Part shown: piece after piece, positions 46,286-55,081 of the stretch
Position numbering within the stretch: the first letter of the stretch is position 1
Layout: each line of letters opens with the position of its first letter
Assembly: GCF_900107455.1 (NCBI RefSeq)
Contig: NZ_FNQB01000002.1
Coordinates: forward strand, 1,116,001-1,180,000
From: Asanoa ishikariensis
GTDB lineage: Bacteria > Actinomycetota > Actinomycetes > Mycobacteriales > Micromonosporaceae
Reading direction: 5' to 3'
Length of the DNA stretch: 64,000 nucleotides
The notes under the pieces: generated by a model
Told to the model about the DNA's origin: nothing
What the model saw: only the letters and a program-made list of their open reading frames with translations
Databases searched by the model: none
Program-made: the position numbers and the translations under genes

Positions 46286-47533
46286 ATGAGACGAAACAGG
46301 TTCCGCGGCGCGGCCGTAGCGGTCCTCGCCGCCGGCACGCTCCTCGCCTCCGCAGCTTGTGGCGACAGCTTCGACGACGGCGCCGCACCGGCGCAGCAGT
46401 CGTCGGGTCCTGCCGCCCTGCAGATCCTCATCGGCTCCTCGGGCGACGCGGAAACCGCGGCGGTCAAGGACGCGGCGGCGGCTTGGGCGACCAAGAGCGG
46501 CAACACCGCGACGGTCACCCCGGCCCAGGACCTGACCCAGCAGCTCGGCCAGTCGCTGGCCGGCGACAACCCGCCGGACGTGTTCTACGTCGACGCCGGC
46601 CGGTTCGCCGACTACGCGAGCGTCGGTGCGCTGGAGCCCTACGGCGACAAGGTCGACAACCCGGGCGACTTCTACCAGAGCCTGAAGGACACGTTCACCT
46701 TCGACGGCAAGTTCTACTGTGCGCCGAAGGACTTCTCCACGCTGGCCCTGGAGATCAACACTGACCTGTGGACCAAGGCCGGGCTGACCGACGCCGACGT
46801 CCCGACCACCTGGGACCAGCTCACCAGCGTCGCCCAGAAGCTCAAGGCCAAGGGCACCATGCCGCTGGCCGTCGCGGACACCCGCGACCGGGTCGGCGCG
46901 TTCATGGTCCAGTCCGGCGGCTGGATCGTCAGCAAGGACGGCAAGCAGGCCACCGCCGACAGTGCGGAGAACGTCACCGCGCTGAGCTACGTGCAGTCGC
47001 TGCTCAAGGGCGGTCTAGCTTCGTACCCCAAGGCGCTTGACGCCGGCTGGGGCGGCGAGGCGTTCGGCAAGGGCAAGGCCGCCATGACGATCGAAGGCAA
47101 CTGGATCAAGGGCGCGATGACCAACGACTTCCCGAACGTGAAGTACACGGTGCACGAGCTTCCGGCCGGCCCCAAGGGCAAGGGCACGCTGTCGTTCACG
47201 AACTGCTGGGGCATCGCCGCCAAGAGCAAGTTCAAGGACCAGGCGATCGACTTCGTCAAGGCGATGACCTCGGTCGACCAGCAGATGACGTACGCCAAGG
47301 CGTTCGGTGTCATGCCGTCCCGCCAGTCGGCGCGTGACCAGTACACCGCCGCGTTCCCCGCGGACAAGGCGTTCATCGACGGTGCCGAGTACGCGCAGGG
47401 CCCGGTCAACGCGCCGAAGATGGACAGCGTCCTGGCCGACTTCGACGCCTCGCTGAACACGCTGGCCAAGGCCGACCCGAAGGCGCTGCTCGGGACGCTG
47501 CAGAAGAACACTCAGGCGACGCTGGGCGGCTGA
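46286..47533 (+). CDS. ABC sugar transporter substrate-binding lipoprotein
   Basis: The 415-residue protein has a lipoprotein signal (RRNRF n-region, hydrophobic core, lipobox LASAAC with Cys 25) and a cluster-B extracellular sugar-binding fold (PPDVFYVDAGRFADY, FYCAPKDFSTLALEINTDLW, GKAAMTIEGNW). It captures an oligosaccharide outside the membrane and passes it to the two permeases downstream. The adjacent debranching enzyme suggests an alpha-glucan or trehalose-like substrate. AGGAG precedes the ATG by 6-7 nt. Confidence 0.93.
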   Translation: MRRNRFRGAAVAVLAAGTLLASAACGDSFDDGAAPAQQSSGPAALQILIGSSGDAETAAVKDAAAAWATKSGNTATVTPAQDLTQQLGQSLAGDNPPDVFYVDAGRFADYASVGALEPYGDKVDNPGDFYQSLKDTFTFDGKFYCAPKDFSTLALEINTDLWTKAGLTDADVPTTWDQLTSVAQKLKAKGTMPLAVADTRDRVGAFMVQSGGWIVSKDGKQATADSAENVTALSYVQSLLKGGLASYPKALDAGWGGEAFGKGKAAMTIEGNWIKGAMTNDFPNVKYTVHELPAGPKGKGTLSFTNCWGIAAKSKFKDQAIDFVKAMTSVDQQMTYAKAFGVMPSRQSARDQYTAAFPADKAFIDGAEYAQGPVNAPKMDSVLADFDASLNTLAKADPKALLGTLQKNTQATLGG

Positions 47534-47537
47534 GTAG

Positions 47538-48674
47538 ATGTCGACCGTTACGACCGCCTCCGCGGACCGGGATGACCGGTCCGCGGGTGGCGGCCGGCCG
47601 GCCACCAACGGGCATGGTGGCCGGCCGCGGTTCGGCCGCGGGATCAGGAGCAACGAGCGGATCGCGGGCTGGCTCTTCGTAGCCCCCGTCATCGTCTTGC
47701 TCGGCGTCTTCTTCCTCGCGCCGATCATCATGGCGTTCTGGGTCAGCCTGACCGACTGGCAGGGCCAGGGCAGTCCGTTCAAGTCGGGCGTGCCGTTCGT
47801 CGGCGGCGACAACTACACGCGGCTGTTCACCGAGGACGGGCTGGCCCGCCGGGACTTCATGACCAGCATCCGCAACAACCTGTACTACGTGGCGATCGTC
47901 GTGCCGGTGCAGACCGTGCTGGCGCTCGGCCTCGCCCTGCTGGTCAACAACCGGATGCTCAAGGGCAAGAGCTTCTTCCGCACCGCCTTCTACTTCCCGT
48001 CCGTGACGAGCTCGGTCGCCATCAGCGTGGTGTTCCTGTTCATGTTCGCCAACTCGGGCGCCATCAACGGGATCCTGTCGTTCTTCGGCATCGACGGCCC
48101 GGCCTGGTTCTCGGACGCCCGCGGCCTGATCCACCTGATCCTCGGCGTGGTCGGCGTGGACAACCCGCCGCAGGCGCTGAGCAGCGGTGGACCGCTGGGG
48201 CTGACCTGGTGGGACTGGCTGTCCGGGCCGAGCGTGGCGATGTGCGCGATCATGGCGCTGGTCATCTGGACCACGTCCGGCACCTTCATGCTGATGTTCC
48301 TCGCCGCGCTGCAGAGCGTGCCGGTCGCGCTCGACGAGGCCAGCGAGCTCGACGGCGCGTCCCGCTGGCAGCGGCTGCGCTACGTCACGCTGCCGCTGCT
48401 CAAGCCGACCATGTTCCTGGTGCTCACGCTCGGCCTGATCGGCACCTGGCAGGTGTTCGACCAGATCTACGTGATGAGCCAGGGCAACCCGGCGAAGACC
48501 ACGCTGACCCCGGCGTTCCTGTCCTACCGCACCGCCTTCAAGGACTTCGACTACGGGCGGGGCGCGGCGATCTCGTTCGTGCTGTTCCTGATCATCGTCG
48601 TGCTGACCCTGGCCCAGCGCTGGGTGATGCGCGACCGCGACGAGCCCCGCCGGAGGTTCCGATGGCTACGTTGA
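47538..48674 (+). CDS. ABC sugar permease, MalF type
   Basis: The 378-residue protein has a 40-residue hydrophilic N-terminus, about seven membrane helices and the EAA loop EASELDGASRWQRLRYVTLPLL, where the ATPase docks. It starts 4 bp after the SBP stop and its end overlaps the next permease by 13 bp. A non-homologous insert of about 45 residues lies between helices (WFSDARGLIHLILGVVGVDN), which is common in this subfamily. Confidence 0.92.
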   Translation: MSTVTTASADRDDRSAGGGRPATNGHGGRPRFGRGIRSNERIAGWLFVAPVIVLLGVFFLAPIIMAFWVSLTDWQGQGSPFKSGVPFVGGDNYTRLFTEDGLARRDFMTSIRNNLYYVAIVVPVQTVLALGLALLVNNRMLKGKSFFRTAFYFPSVTSSVAISVVFLFMFANSGAINGILSFFGIDGPAWFSDARGLIHLILGVVGVDNPPQALSSGGPLGLTWWDWLSGPSVAMCAIMALVIWTTSGTFMLMFLAALQSVPVALDEASELDGASRWQRLRYVTLPLLKPTMFLVLTLGLIGTWQVFDQIYVMSQGNPAKTTLTPAFLSYRTAFKDFDYGRGAAISFVLFLIIVVLTLAQRWVMRDRDEPRRRFRWLR

Positions 48675-49522
48675 CGGAGGCGAAACGACGCCGCCACGGC
48701 GGCATGGTCAACACCGTCGTCGGGTACGCCGTCCTGATCTTCTTCGCGCTGGTCTTCATCTACCCGTTCGTGATCCAGCTCGCGAACTCGTTCAAGTCGG
48801 AGCCGGACGCGGCCGCCAACCCGCTCTCGCCGGTGCCGCATCCGGTCACCACGGATTCGTTCGCGCGCCTGCTCGACGGCGACTTCCCGCTCTGGCTGGG
48901 CAACTCGGTGCTGGTCGCGGTGGTGGTCACGGTCGGCCGGGTGTTCCTGGACTCGCTGGCCGGCTACGCGCTGGCCCGGCTCCGGTTCGGCGGCCGAAAA
49001 GCGATCTTCGCGACCATCGTGGCGATCATGGCCGTACCCGGCGTCGTCCTCTTCATCCCGAAGTTCCTGGTGCTGAACCAGCTCGGCATCTACGACACGT
49101 ACACGGCGCTGATCCTGCCGTTGCTCGTCGACGCCGCGGGCGTGTTCATCATGAAGCAGTTCTTCGAGTCGATACCGCTGAGCCTGGAAGAGGCCGCCCG
49201 GATCGACGGGGCGGGCGTGTTCCGCACGTTCTGGTCGGTGGTGCTGCCGTCGGCCCGGCCGGCACTGATCACGCTGACGATCCTGTCGTTCCAGGGCACG
49301 TGGAACGAGTTCCCGCACACCCTGGTCGCGGTCCAGGACCCGAGCCTGTTCACGCTGCCCCGGGGGGTCGCCAACCTGGTCTCGGGCGCACTCGGCTCAG
49401 GCACGCAGTACCCGCTGAAGCTGGGCGCGGCCCTCCTGGCCACGATCCCGGTGGCGATCATCTTCGCGATCTTCCAGCGCTACTTCGTCCGAGGCGCCAC
49501 CGAAGGCGCGGAGAAAGGCTGA
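48662..49522 (+). CDS. ABC sugar permease, MalG type
   Basis: The 286-residue protein has six helices and the EAA loop EEAARIDGAGVFRTFWSVVLP. With the MalF-type partner it forms the channel. ATG 48662 overlaps the upstream gene. No ATPase gene follows; actinobacterial sugar importers often share one MsiK-type ATPase encoded elsewhere. Confidence 0.93.
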   Translation: MATLTEAKRRRHGGMVNTVVGYAVLIFFALVFIYPFVIQLANSFKSEPDAAANPLSPVPHPVTTDSFARLLDGDFPLWLGNSVLVAVVVTVGRVFLDSLAGYALARLRFGGRKAIFATIVAIMAVPGVVLFIPKFLVLNQLGIYDTYTALILPLLVDAAGVFIMKQFFESIPLSLEEAARIDGAGVFRTFWSVVLPSARPALITLTILSFQGTWNEFPHTLVAVQDPSLFTLPRGVANLVSGALGSGTQYPLKLGAALLATIPVAIIFAIFQRYFVRGATEGAEKG

Positions 49523-49534
49523 CCCTAGCGCCCG

Positions 49535-49584
49535 AGGTCTAGGTAATTCATTGCTGCTCCAGCGGCAACGAATTACCTAGATCT
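49535..49584. terminator. Bidirectional hairpin between permease and VOC genes
   Basis: Arms of 20 nt (49535-49554, 49565-49584) pair with one G-U and one A-C around a 10-nt loop. The stem is AT-rich (TCTAGGTAATTC), unusual here, and contains the stop codon of the VOC gene on the minus strand. Confidence 0.7.
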
Positions 49585-50218
49585 GCGGGTTGGGTTGAGC
49601 GTCACCTGGCGCGGCGGTGATGTGCTCCCAGGCGAAGCCGTCCGGGTCGGTGAAGGGTCCGGATTCGCTGCCGAACGCGATCCGGTGCGATCCGGTGCCG
49701 TCCTCGGAGACGCCGGCGGTCTTGGCGAGGGAACGGCGCTTGTTGAGCGTCAACTTGATCGGACCCGAGTCGAACTCGACGTACTTGCTGCCGAAGCTCT
49801 TGGCCACGGCCAGGCCACGCTCGACGTAGAACCGCTTGCTCGCGGCCACGTCCGTGGATCCCAACTGGAGCACGAGGTCGTCGACCTGTCTGACGGCGGG
49901 GCCGGTGTCTTTCTTCGAGGAAGACGCGACCGTGACGAGCGTCCCGTCCGGGGCTTGCACAACGCCGCCGTAGCCCCACAGCGACTTCGCGGCCGGCTTC
50001 AGCACGGTGGCGCCGGCGTCGACGGCGGCGCCGATGAGGGCGTCGGCGTTGGCCGGCTGGGACACGATGAGTGACAGCGTGTATCCGCGGAAGCCGGTCG
50101 TCGGTGCCTCCGAGGCGCGCGTGCGTACCTGCTTTCCCAGTCCGAGGGCCTGCGTGTAGAACCGGTCGGCGGTCGTGGGGTCGGCAACTTCGAGGATGAC
50201 GTACTCGATGGAGGTCAT
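49577..50218 (-). CDS. VOC-superfamily (glyoxalase-like) protein
   Basis: The 213-residue protein contains two VOC modules (IEYVILEVADPTTADRFYTQALGL and VDDLVLQLGSTDVAASKRFYVERGL, the latter ending DPDGFAWEHI). Such proteins are metal-dependent lyases, dioxygenases or drug-binding proteins; this two-module form is often annotated as a glyoxalase. AGGGAG precedes the ATG. Function not assigned. Confidence 0.82.
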   Translation of the reverse strand: MTSIEYVILEVADPTTADRFYTQALGLGKQVRTRASEAPTTGFRGYTLSLIVSQPANADALIGAAVDAGATVLKPAAKSLWGYGGVVQAPDGTLVTVASSSKKDTGPAVRQVDDLVLQLGSTDVAASKRFYVERGLAVAKSFGSKYVEFDSGPIKLTLNKRRSLAKTAGVSEDGTGSHRIAFGSESGPFTDPDGFAWEHITAAPGDAQPNPQI

Positions 50219-50366
50219 GGTCGGCTCCCTGTGGGTGCGTTCTGTAGGTCAATAATCAGGTCAGACGCACGCCATTGTCGCTTTTCCCGGGCCTGCCTTC
50301 GCCGGGCGTCGCGGAGCGTGATCTGGCCGATACGGTGTTGCCTGACCTCGATCTGAAGGGCCTGGC

Positions 50367-50777
50367 ATGCGCGGTCGACAGTGGCGTCATGGTGGGCCGA
50401 CTGCGGGCCTCGCGCTGCTCACGCGGCGGTGGCTGCTCGGGCTGGCTGCGGCGGCCGTTGCGGTGCTGGCCGGGTGCGGGCTCTGGTTGTGGGCCGTCGG
50501 GCCGCCGTTCAGCAAGGGCGAGTCCGATCCCGAGCTGGAGGTCCGCAACGAGCGGACGGCCCCGTTGACGATCGAGGTGTCGACCGACGCGGACAAGCGC
50601 CAGTTCGTGGTGCCGGCCGGCGGGGACCTGGGCATCCGCGTCAACGACGAGTGCGGCACCGGCGAAGTGACGGCACGGGTCGCCGACCGGGTCGTGGCTC
50701 GTCTCGACGACCCGTTCTGCACAGCCAAAACCTGGATAATCCACGCCAACGGCACCGCCGAACTGGTCGGTGGCTAG
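50367..50777 (+). CDS. Small membrane-anchored or lipoprotein, unknown
   Basis: The 136-residue protein has a basic N-terminus, a hydrophobic segment with a lipobox-like VLAGC (RWLLGLAAAAVAVLAGCGLW), and an 85-residue extracytoplasmic part with two Cys (DECGTG, DPFCTAK) that could form a disulfide. The fold appears beta-rich. I recognise no family. GAAGGG precedes ATG 50367 at good spacing. Confidence 0.65.
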   Translation: MRGRQWRHGGPTAGLALLTRRWLLGLAAAAVAVLAGCGLWLWAVGPPFSKGESDPELEVRNERTAPLTIEVSTDADKRQFVVPAGGDLGIRVNDECGTGEVTARVADRVVARLDDPFCTAKTWIIHANGTAELVGG

Positions 50778-50800
50778 TGCCCTGAAGATCTTGAATTGAG

Positions 50801-51373
50801 CTATTCGTCGCTGGGCGTGGCTGTGAGGTCGACATGGAGTCTTAGCTGGTAGACCAGCATGTCTTCGACGTCCAGGGCCCGCCCGGCTCCGTCTGGCGCC
50901 CAGCCCGCCGCGGTCAGGAACTTGCGGGTGGCCGCGTCCCCGTCATATGCCCAGGCCACCGCGAACGCGAACTCGTCCTCGCGCCACAGGTCGACGCTGG
51001 CCGCGAGCAGGCGGCTGCCGTGCCCGCGACGGCCGAAGCGGGGCTCGATCAGCAGGTCCGTGATGGCCGCCACATCGTCCGGCAATGCTGGCTCTTCCGG
51101 CGCCAGAGCCTGCTCGTCGGCGGGGCCGGAGGCCGCAAAACCCACCAGATACGATTGTTCGGCCTGCTCGACGGCCACCAGCACCCGGTGCCGCGGCGAC
51201 GGCGGCTGCTCGACCGCGGCGCTCCAGCGCTCGGCGATCCACGCCTCGTCGAGGTTGTCGAGCACGTGTCGGGGAAGCATCCGTTTGTACGCGACCCGCC
51301 AGGTCGCGACCTGGATGCGAGCGATCTCGGCGACGTCCTCGGGACGCGCCGGGCGGACGAACCCGAGTGCCAT
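50801..51373 (-). CDS. GNAT acetyltransferase
   Basis: The 190-residue protein is a GNAT enzyme: VRPARPEDVAEIARIQVATWRVAY at the start and the acetyl-CoA loop EPRFGRRGHGSRLLAAS. ATG 51373 is chosen because it starts exactly at the domain, and a TAGGCT box lies 8 nt upstream. The gene is divergent from the GT87 gene with starts practically touching. The substrate is unknown. Confidence 0.85.
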   Translation of the reverse strand: MALGFVRPARPEDVAEIARIQVATWRVAYKRMLPRHVLDNLDEAWIAERWSAAVEQPPSPRHRVLVAVEQAEQSYLVGFAASGPADEQALAPEEPALPDDVAAITDLLIEPRFGRRGHGSRLLAASVDLWREDEFAFAVAWAYDGDAATRKFLTAAGWAPDGAGRALDVEDMLVYQLRLHVDLTATPSDE

Positions 51374-51387
51374 GAGTGGTGAGCCTA
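51374..51387 (-). promoter_or_regulatory. Leaderless-type promoter of the GNAT gene
   Basis: On the minus strand TAGGCT (51387 to 51382) is 8 nt before ATG 51373. It lies inside the start region of the divergent GT87 gene. Confidence 0.45.
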
Positions 51388-51404
51388 CGGAGTGGGAGCA
51401 GCGG

Positions 51405-52595
51405 GTGATCGAGCGGGCCGCGCGCCGCGAGGCCGTGATCGTCGCGGGCCTGGCGGTCGCCGTCGGTGCGTTCGTGGCGGTCTTCGCCGTCCGGCACGGG
51501 TTCTTCGACCTCAAGGTCTACTACGGCGCGGTCAACTACTGGATCCACGACCACGGCATGCTGTACGACTTCCTCAAGCCGAACAGCAAGTACGGCTTCA
51601 CCTATCCACCGTTCGCCGCGATCGCGATGGTGCCGATGGCGGTCGTGCCCTGGGTGCTGGCCATCCTGATCAGCATCGGCCTGACGCTGGGCGCCACGTA
51701 CGCGCTGCTGCGCTGGCTCGTGCTGCCGGTCGCCCGCCGCGAGGGCTGGACGCCGTGGTTCGCGATCGCGGTCGCGTTCCTGCTGATGCTGGCATTCGAG
51801 CCGTACCGGGAGACGCTCAGCTTCGGCCAGGTCAACCTCCTGCTGCTGTTCCTGGTCGCGCTGGACGTGCTGGTCGGCGTGGCCGGCGGGCGGCGCTGGG
51901 CCGGGGTGGGCATCGGCCTGGCCACCGCGATCAAGCTGACCCCGGGCGTGTTCATCGTCTACCTGCTGGTCACCCGGCGCTGGCGGGCCGCGCTGGTCGC
52001 CAGCGGCACCGCCGCGGTGGCCACCCTCGCCGCCGCCGCGGTCGACCCGGGCGCCTCCCGGGAGTTCTGGACCAGCGCGCTCTGGGACACCGACCGGGTG
52101 GGCTCGCTGGCCTTCGTCTCCAACCAGTCGTTGCAGGGCCTGGTCGCCCGGCTCGATCCGGAGCACCCGTCGTCGCTGGCCTGGGCGGTGCTGGTGATCG
52201 GGGTGCTCGGCGTCTGGGCGTGGCGGGTGCGCTCCGCCTCGCTGGCCGAGGGGCTGGCGCTGACCGGCGTGCTCGGCTGCCTGATCAGCCCGGTGACCTG
52301 GGTGCACCATCTGGTCTGGCTGCTGCCGGCGCTTTTCCTGCTGTTCGACGCGGGTGTGCGGGCCTCGGGCCAACGCCGCCGCGTTCTACTGGGGTGCGCG
52401 GTCGTCTTCTACGCCGTGCTGTGCAGCCGGCTGGTCTGGGCCTGGGAGCACGGGTTCGGGGGAGTGGGCGGCTTCCTGGGCAGCAATGCGTACGTGTGGA
52501 TCAGCCTGGCCTTGTTGATCTTCTTGCCGCTGCGGTCCTCAGTCGAGGACGCGGCTGTAGCGGAGCTCCGGCAGCGGGACGCGGTCGCCGCTTGA
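51405..52595 (+). CDS. GT87 polyprenyl-phosphate-mannose mannosyltransferase
   Basis: The 396-residue membrane protein belongs to the GT87 (DUF2029) family. Signature features are DLKVYYGAVNYW after helix 1, the KYGFTYPPFAAI motif, NLLLLFLVALDVL, and AIKLTPGVFIVYLLV. Such enzymes add alpha-1,2-mannose from polyprenyl-phosphate-mannose to cell-envelope glycans, on the outer face of the membrane. GTG 51405 has GGGAG 6 nt upstream and is chosen here. ATG 51372, in frame, would add 11 residues and make the start overlap that of the divergent GNAT gene. The 3' end overlaps the next GNAT gene by 57 bp. Confidence 0.85.
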   Translation: MIERAARREAVIVAGLAVAVGAFVAVFAVRHGFFDLKVYYGAVNYWIHDHGMLYDFLKPNSKYGFTYPPFAAIAMVPMAVVPWVLAILISIGLTLGATYALLRWLVLPVARREGWTPWFAIAVAFLLMLAFEPYRETLSFGQVNLLLLFLVALDVLVGVAGGRRWAGVGIGLATAIKLTPGVFIVYLLVTRRWRAALVASGTAAVATLAAAAVDPGASREFWTSALWDTDRVGSLAFVSNQSLQGLVARLDPEHPSSLAWAVLVIGVLGVWAWRVRSASLAEGLALTGVLGCLISPVTWVHHLVWLLPALFLLFDAGVRASGQRRRVLLGCAVVFYAVLCSRLVWAWEHGFGGVGGFLGSNAYVWISLALLIFLPLRSSVEDAAVAELRQRDAVAA

Positions 52596-53078
52596 GGGCA
52601 CGACGACGTCGTAGGTGGCGCGCTCGCCGTCCGGGGTGAAGCCGGCCTTCGCGTAGAAGCGCCGCGTGCGGTGGTTGTCCTCGAGCACCCAGAGGCGGAC
52701 CTCTTTGTAGCCTCGCCGGGTCAGCTCGGTCAGGGCCGCGCGCATGAGCTCTCTGCCGATGCCGGTGCCGACCCGGTCGGGCTCCAGGTAGATGGCCAGC
52801 ACCTCGCCGACCGTCGGGTCGAGGTCGGTGCGGTCCTGCTGGTTGCGGTACGGGCCGAAACTGACGAAGCCGAGCACGGCGTTGTGGTCGGTGGCGACCA
52901 GGGTCTGGAAGGCCTCCGCGCCGTGGTGCTGTCTGCGCTGCGCCGCTCGCTGCTCGGGGTCGAGGGCGTCGAGCACCTCTTGCGGGATGATCCCGGCATA
53001 TCCGGACTGCCAGGCCCGCACGTGTACGGCGGCGACGTCAGGGATGTCGTCAGGCGTCTCCGGGCGGATGGTGACCAT
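52539..53078 (-). CDS. GNAT acetyltransferase
   Basis: The 179-residue GNAT enzyme has IRPETPDDIPDVAAVHVRAWQ, the acetyl-CoA motif LEPDRVGTGIGRELM and ARRFYAKAGF-like ending (TRRFYAKAGFTPDG). It is convergent with the GT87 gene and its last 57 bp overlap it, so each gene encodes part of the other's antisense. Substrate unknown. Confidence 0.88.
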   Translation of the reverse strand: MVTIRPETPDDIPDVAAVHVRAWQSGYAGIIPQEVLDALDPEQRAAQRRQHHGAEAFQTLVATDHNAVLGFVSFGPYRNQQDRTDLDPTVGEVLAIYLEPDRVGTGIGRELMRAALTELTRRGYKEVRLWVLEDNHRTRRFYAKAGFTPDGERATYDVVVPSSGDRVPLPELRYSRVLD

Positions 53079-53138
53079 GTCGGGATGTCTATCGCACCGG
53101 CTCGTCCGCGCGCTGTGATTTTTGTCGGAGGGTTCCGA

Positions 53139-53151
53139 TAGCGTCCCGGAC
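53139..53151 (+). promoter_or_regulatory. Leaderless-type promoter of the glycosylase-like gene
   Basis: TAGCGT (53139-53144) is 7 nt before GTG 53152; no ribosome binding site is visible. Confidence 0.4.
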
Positions 53152-54372
53152 GTGGCAGTCGAATCGTTGTCGCTGGCTCAGGCCCGCCGCATCGCTCTGG
53201 CCGCGCAGGGGTTCACCGACCCCGCGCCGGCCGGCGTCCCGACCGCCCGCCACCTGCGCCGGGTGGTGGGCCGCACCGGGTTGCTCCAGATGGACTCGGT
53301 CAATGTCCTGCAACGCGCGCACTACCTACCGCTCTACAGCCGGCTCGGTCCCTACCCGACCGCGTTGCTCGACCGGGCGGCCTACCGCCGTCCGCGCACG
53401 CTTTTCGAATACTGGGGTCACGAGGCGTCGCTGATCCCGGTCGAGCTCCAGCCGGCGTTCCGCTGGCGGATGTCCCGCGAGCACCAGTGGGGCGGCCTGC
53501 GCCGGTTCGCCGAGGAGCAGCCCGACATGGTCAAGTGGGTGCTCGACGAGGTGCGCGAGTCCGGGCCGCTGACCGCCGCCGAGATCGAGCGCGACGAGCC
53601 GCGCGACCGGTCCAACTGGGGGTGGAACTGGTCGTCGGTCAAGTCGGCCCTCGAATACCTCTTCTGGTCGGGCGAGGTGATGGCCGCGTCGCGCAACTCG
53701 TCGTTCGCCCGGGTCTACGACCTACCCGAGCGGGTCCTGCCGGCGTCGGTGCTGGCGGCGCCGACGCCGACCGAGGCCGAGGCACACCGCACGCTGGTCT
53801 CGGTCGCGGCCCGCTCGCTGGGCGTGGCGGCGGAGTTCGAGCTACGCGACTACTTCCGACTACCGGTGGCCGGCGCCCGCGCGGCGATCGCGTCGCTGGT
53901 CGCGGAGGGTGCGTTGCTGCCGGTCAAGGTCGAGACCTGGAAGCAGCCGGCCTACCTGGATCCCGCGGCCAAGCTGCCGCGCTGGGTGCGTGGTGATCGG
54001 TTGATCAGTCCGTTCGACCCGCTGGTCTGGGAGCGGGCGCGCACCGAGCGGCTGTTCCACTTCACCTACCGCATCGAGATCTACGTGCCGGCCCCGCAGC
54101 GGGTCTACGGCTACTACGTGCTGCCGTTCCTTCAAGGCGACCGGTTCACGGCGCGCGTCGACCTCAAGGCCGACCGCAAGGCCGGCGTCCTGCGGGTGCC
54201 GGCGGCCTGGGCCGAGCCCGGCGTCGACCGCGTGGCAACGGCTCGGGCGCTCGCCGCGGAGCTCGAGCGGTTGGCCGGCTGGCTAGGCCTTTCCTCGGTC
54301 GCGGCACCCGAAGGCGGCGATCTGGGCGGCCCACTAGCAGCCGCACTGGCGAGCACCGCCGGTGTACCGTGA
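53152..54372 (+). CDS. YcaQ/AlkZ-family winged-helix DNA glycosylase
   Basis: The 406-residue protein belongs to the HTH_42 superfamily. It has three tandem winged-helix modules and the catalytic motif GLLQMDSVNVL, of the QxD type used by YcaQ (AlkX); AlkZ has QxQ. E. coli YcaQ unhooks interstrand crosslinks and Streptomyces AlkZ protects against azinomycin. Further signatures: YWGHEASLIP, LISPFDPLVWERARTERLFHF and GYYVLPFLQGD. It should excise bulky alkylated or crosslinked bases. GTG 53152 is chosen for the domain start and a -10 box. The next gene overlaps its stop. Confidence 0.85.
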   Translation: MAVESLSLAQARRIALAAQGFTDPAPAGVPTARHLRRVVGRTGLLQMDSVNVLQRAHYLPLYSRLGPYPTALLDRAAYRRPRTLFEYWGHEASLIPVELQPAFRWRMSREHQWGGLRRFAEEQPDMVKWVLDEVRESGPLTAAEIERDEPRDRSNWGWNWSSVKSALEYLFWSGEVMAASRNSSFARVYDLPERVLPASVLAAPTPTEAEAHRTLVSVAARSLGVAAEFELRDYFRLPVAGARAAIASLVAEGALLPVKVETWKQPAYLDPAAKLPRWVRGDRLISPFDPLVWERARTERLFHFTYRIEIYVPAPQRVYGYYVLPFLQGDRFTARVDLKADRKAGVLRVPAAWAEPGVDRVATARALAAELERLAGWLGLSSVAAPEGGDLGGPLAAALASTAGVP

Positions 54373-55064
54373 CGACCATGACGCCCGCACCCGGCCCGGC
54401 CGCACCGCAGGCGTCGCCGGAAGCGGAAACCGCGACAACGGAAGACTCCTCGATACCGGGTGCGCCGATCGCCGGCGGTGCGGACGCCGTTCCTGAGGGC
54501 GGCAACGACCCGTCCGCGATGCCGGGTCCTGACTATTCAGTCGGTTATGCGGCCTACGGCGGGCCGGATGGCGCCGTGCCTCCGACGTTTCTTCCGCCGT
54601 CCTACGCGCCGCCTCGGCGGGGTCGGGTCGGGCGGGCCTATCTGCGGATGCTCGAACGGGTGCCGCGGTGGTTGGCGCCGCTCGCGGTGCTGGGGTGCAT
54701 CGGGGGAGCGGTCGGCTACACGCTGATCAGCAACCCGACCGACAGCGCTCCGGACGCGCCGCCGACCTGCATCCTCAAGCTGACCACCGGGCTCGACTGC
54801 CCGGGATGTGGCGGCACGCGCGCCGCCTGGTATTTGCTGCACGGCGACGTCGCCGCCGCGGCCCGGCACCATCTGGTGTTCGTGTTCGCGGTGCCGTTCA
54901 TCATCTACCTCTACATCGCCTGGGCTGCGCAGCGCGCCTTCGGCCGCAAGCTTCCCCAGTTGAAGATCCCACCGGTGGCGATCGCCATCTTCATGGGCGC
55001 CTGGCTCGCGTTCTCGATCCTGCGCAACCTGCCCTGGGCGCCTTTCAACTGGTTCTACGTCTAA
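54369..55064 (+). CDS. DUF2752 membrane protein
   Basis: The 231-residue protein starts with about 85 residues of Pro/Ala/Gly-rich disordered sequence, then a first span (WLAPLAVLGCIGGAVGYTLI), the DUF2752 motif TGLDCPGCGGTRAAWYLLHGD with two Cys, and two or three more spans. Function unknown; the CPGCGGTR motif might bind metal or heme. GTG 54369 overlaps the glycosylase stop (GTGA). The C-terminus ends NLPWAPFNWF, typical of the family. Confidence 0.83.
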   Translation: MTTMTPAPGPAAPQASPEAETATTEDSSIPGAPIAGGADAVPEGGNDPSAMPGPDYSVGYAAYGGPDGAVPPTFLPPSYAPPRRGRVGRAYLRMLERVPRWLAPLAVLGCIGGAVGYTLISNPTDSAPDAPPTCILKLTTGLDCPGCGGTRAAWYLLHGDVAAAARHHLVFVFAVPFIIYLYIAWAAQRAFGRKLPQLKIPPVAIAIFMGAWLAFSILRNLPWAPFNWFYV

Positions 55065-55081
55065 GAGACCGCGCAACACCG

